Of a stretch of DNA of 64,000 bases, positions 63,925 to 64,000 are shown piece by piece. Position 1 is the first letter of the stretch; every line of letters starts with the position of its first letter. The notes under the pieces were generated by a model, which saw nothing but the letters and a program-made list of their open reading frames with translations, was not told where the DNA came from and ran no database searches. Origin of the DNA: Solibacillus sp. R5-41 (GTDB taxonomy: Bacteria > Bacillota > Bacilli > Bacillales_A > Planococcaceae); the NCBI RefSeq assembly GCF_002736105.1, contig NZ_CP024123.1, forward strand, positions 2,782,001 to 2,846,000, read 5' to 3'. The position numbers and the translations under genes were made by a program.

Positions 63925-64000
63925 TTATTGTCGAACCCAAGTAAGTCCTAGCGTTCCTTCACCAGCATGTACGCCTACGCAAGCTGAAAGAGGTGTTGGG
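63925..64000 (-). CDS. DegV-family protein, C-terminal fragment
   Basis: Only the last 24 codons are in the window: PTPLSACVGVHAGEGTLGLT, then WVRQ and stop. The G-V-H-A-G-x-G-x-L-G-L ending is that of DegV-type fatty-acid-binding proteins (normally G-T-H-T-G-P-G-x-L-G). The gene runs off the right edge. Confidence 0.65.
   Translation of the reverse strand, partial: PTPLSACVGVHAGEGTLGLTWVRQ

Noticed and set aside
1-64000. tRNA or rRNA genes
   Set aside because: None seen in either strand.

Overview
The window is low-GC Gram-positive DNA that codes like a spore-forming Bacillaceae/Planococcaceae genome, probably Solibacillus or Lysinibacillus. The signs are a CotD-type spore coat protein, a comG pseudopilus operon, the yqgQ/yqgN/rpmG/ltaS-like neighbourhood around comG, a tandem glycine riboswitch in front of gcvT-gcvPA-gcvPB, and strong AGGAGG-type ribosome binding sites. 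The species is inferred from style, not from a search.

Layout. Positions 1-2160 hold the start of a thiolase-fold synthase, a CotD-like coat gene with an MPMQ tandem repeat, an AlkD-like repair gene and a small membrane protein. Positions 2.2-23.6 kb form an accessory block of about 24 unrelated, mostly single-gene units: seven GNAT acetyltransferases, MsrA, a ClbS/DfsB-like protein, DUF2441, a nucleotidyltransferase, a HIT-like protein and small membrane proteins. Most read leftward. At or near the 3' side of about 13 leftward genes lies a copy, full or partial, of one palindromic repeat family with outer arms TTGAACTAA / TTAGTTCAA; several copies carry an intrinsic terminator inside. The layout strongly resembles a gene-cassette array with attC-like sites, although the sites are not canonical integron attC. 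Positions 23.9-28.5 kb are the glycine cleavage operon and its riboswitch, followed by aroK and comGG-comGB.

An approximately 20.6 kb mobile element (about 32,442-53,070) is inserted inside comGA. It splits the ATPase gene at the codons for Pro-Asp-Val-Ile / Met-Val-Gly-Glu. Its right end carries three tyrosine-recombinase-type genes and a small coiled-coil gene, reminiscent of Tn554 tnpABC. The cargo looks like a defence island: a DGQHR/DndB-like protein with a divergent XRE regulator, a Septu-like pair (HNH-ATPase fusion plus stand-alone HNH), AbiH, a double-HEPN-motif protein, and an Avs/AVAST-like STAND NTPase with a nuclease domain that is broken by a frameshift and a nonsense codon. The 5' part of comGA is in frame with the first recombinase gene, so comG expression could feed recombinase production. 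Simple excision would restore an in-frame comGA.

Positions 53.7-64 kb return to core genome: an HTH regulator, yqgY-, yqgX- and yqgW-type genes, an LtaS-type lipoteichoic acid synthase, yqgQ, yqgN, rpmG (too short for standard ORF calling), an SwrB/MltG-like pair, and a LysR/MFS divergent pair. The window ends inside a DegV-like gene. Three intergenic copies of a separate structured repeat (27,963; 29,122; 55,804) have stems that differ in sequence but keep their pairing.
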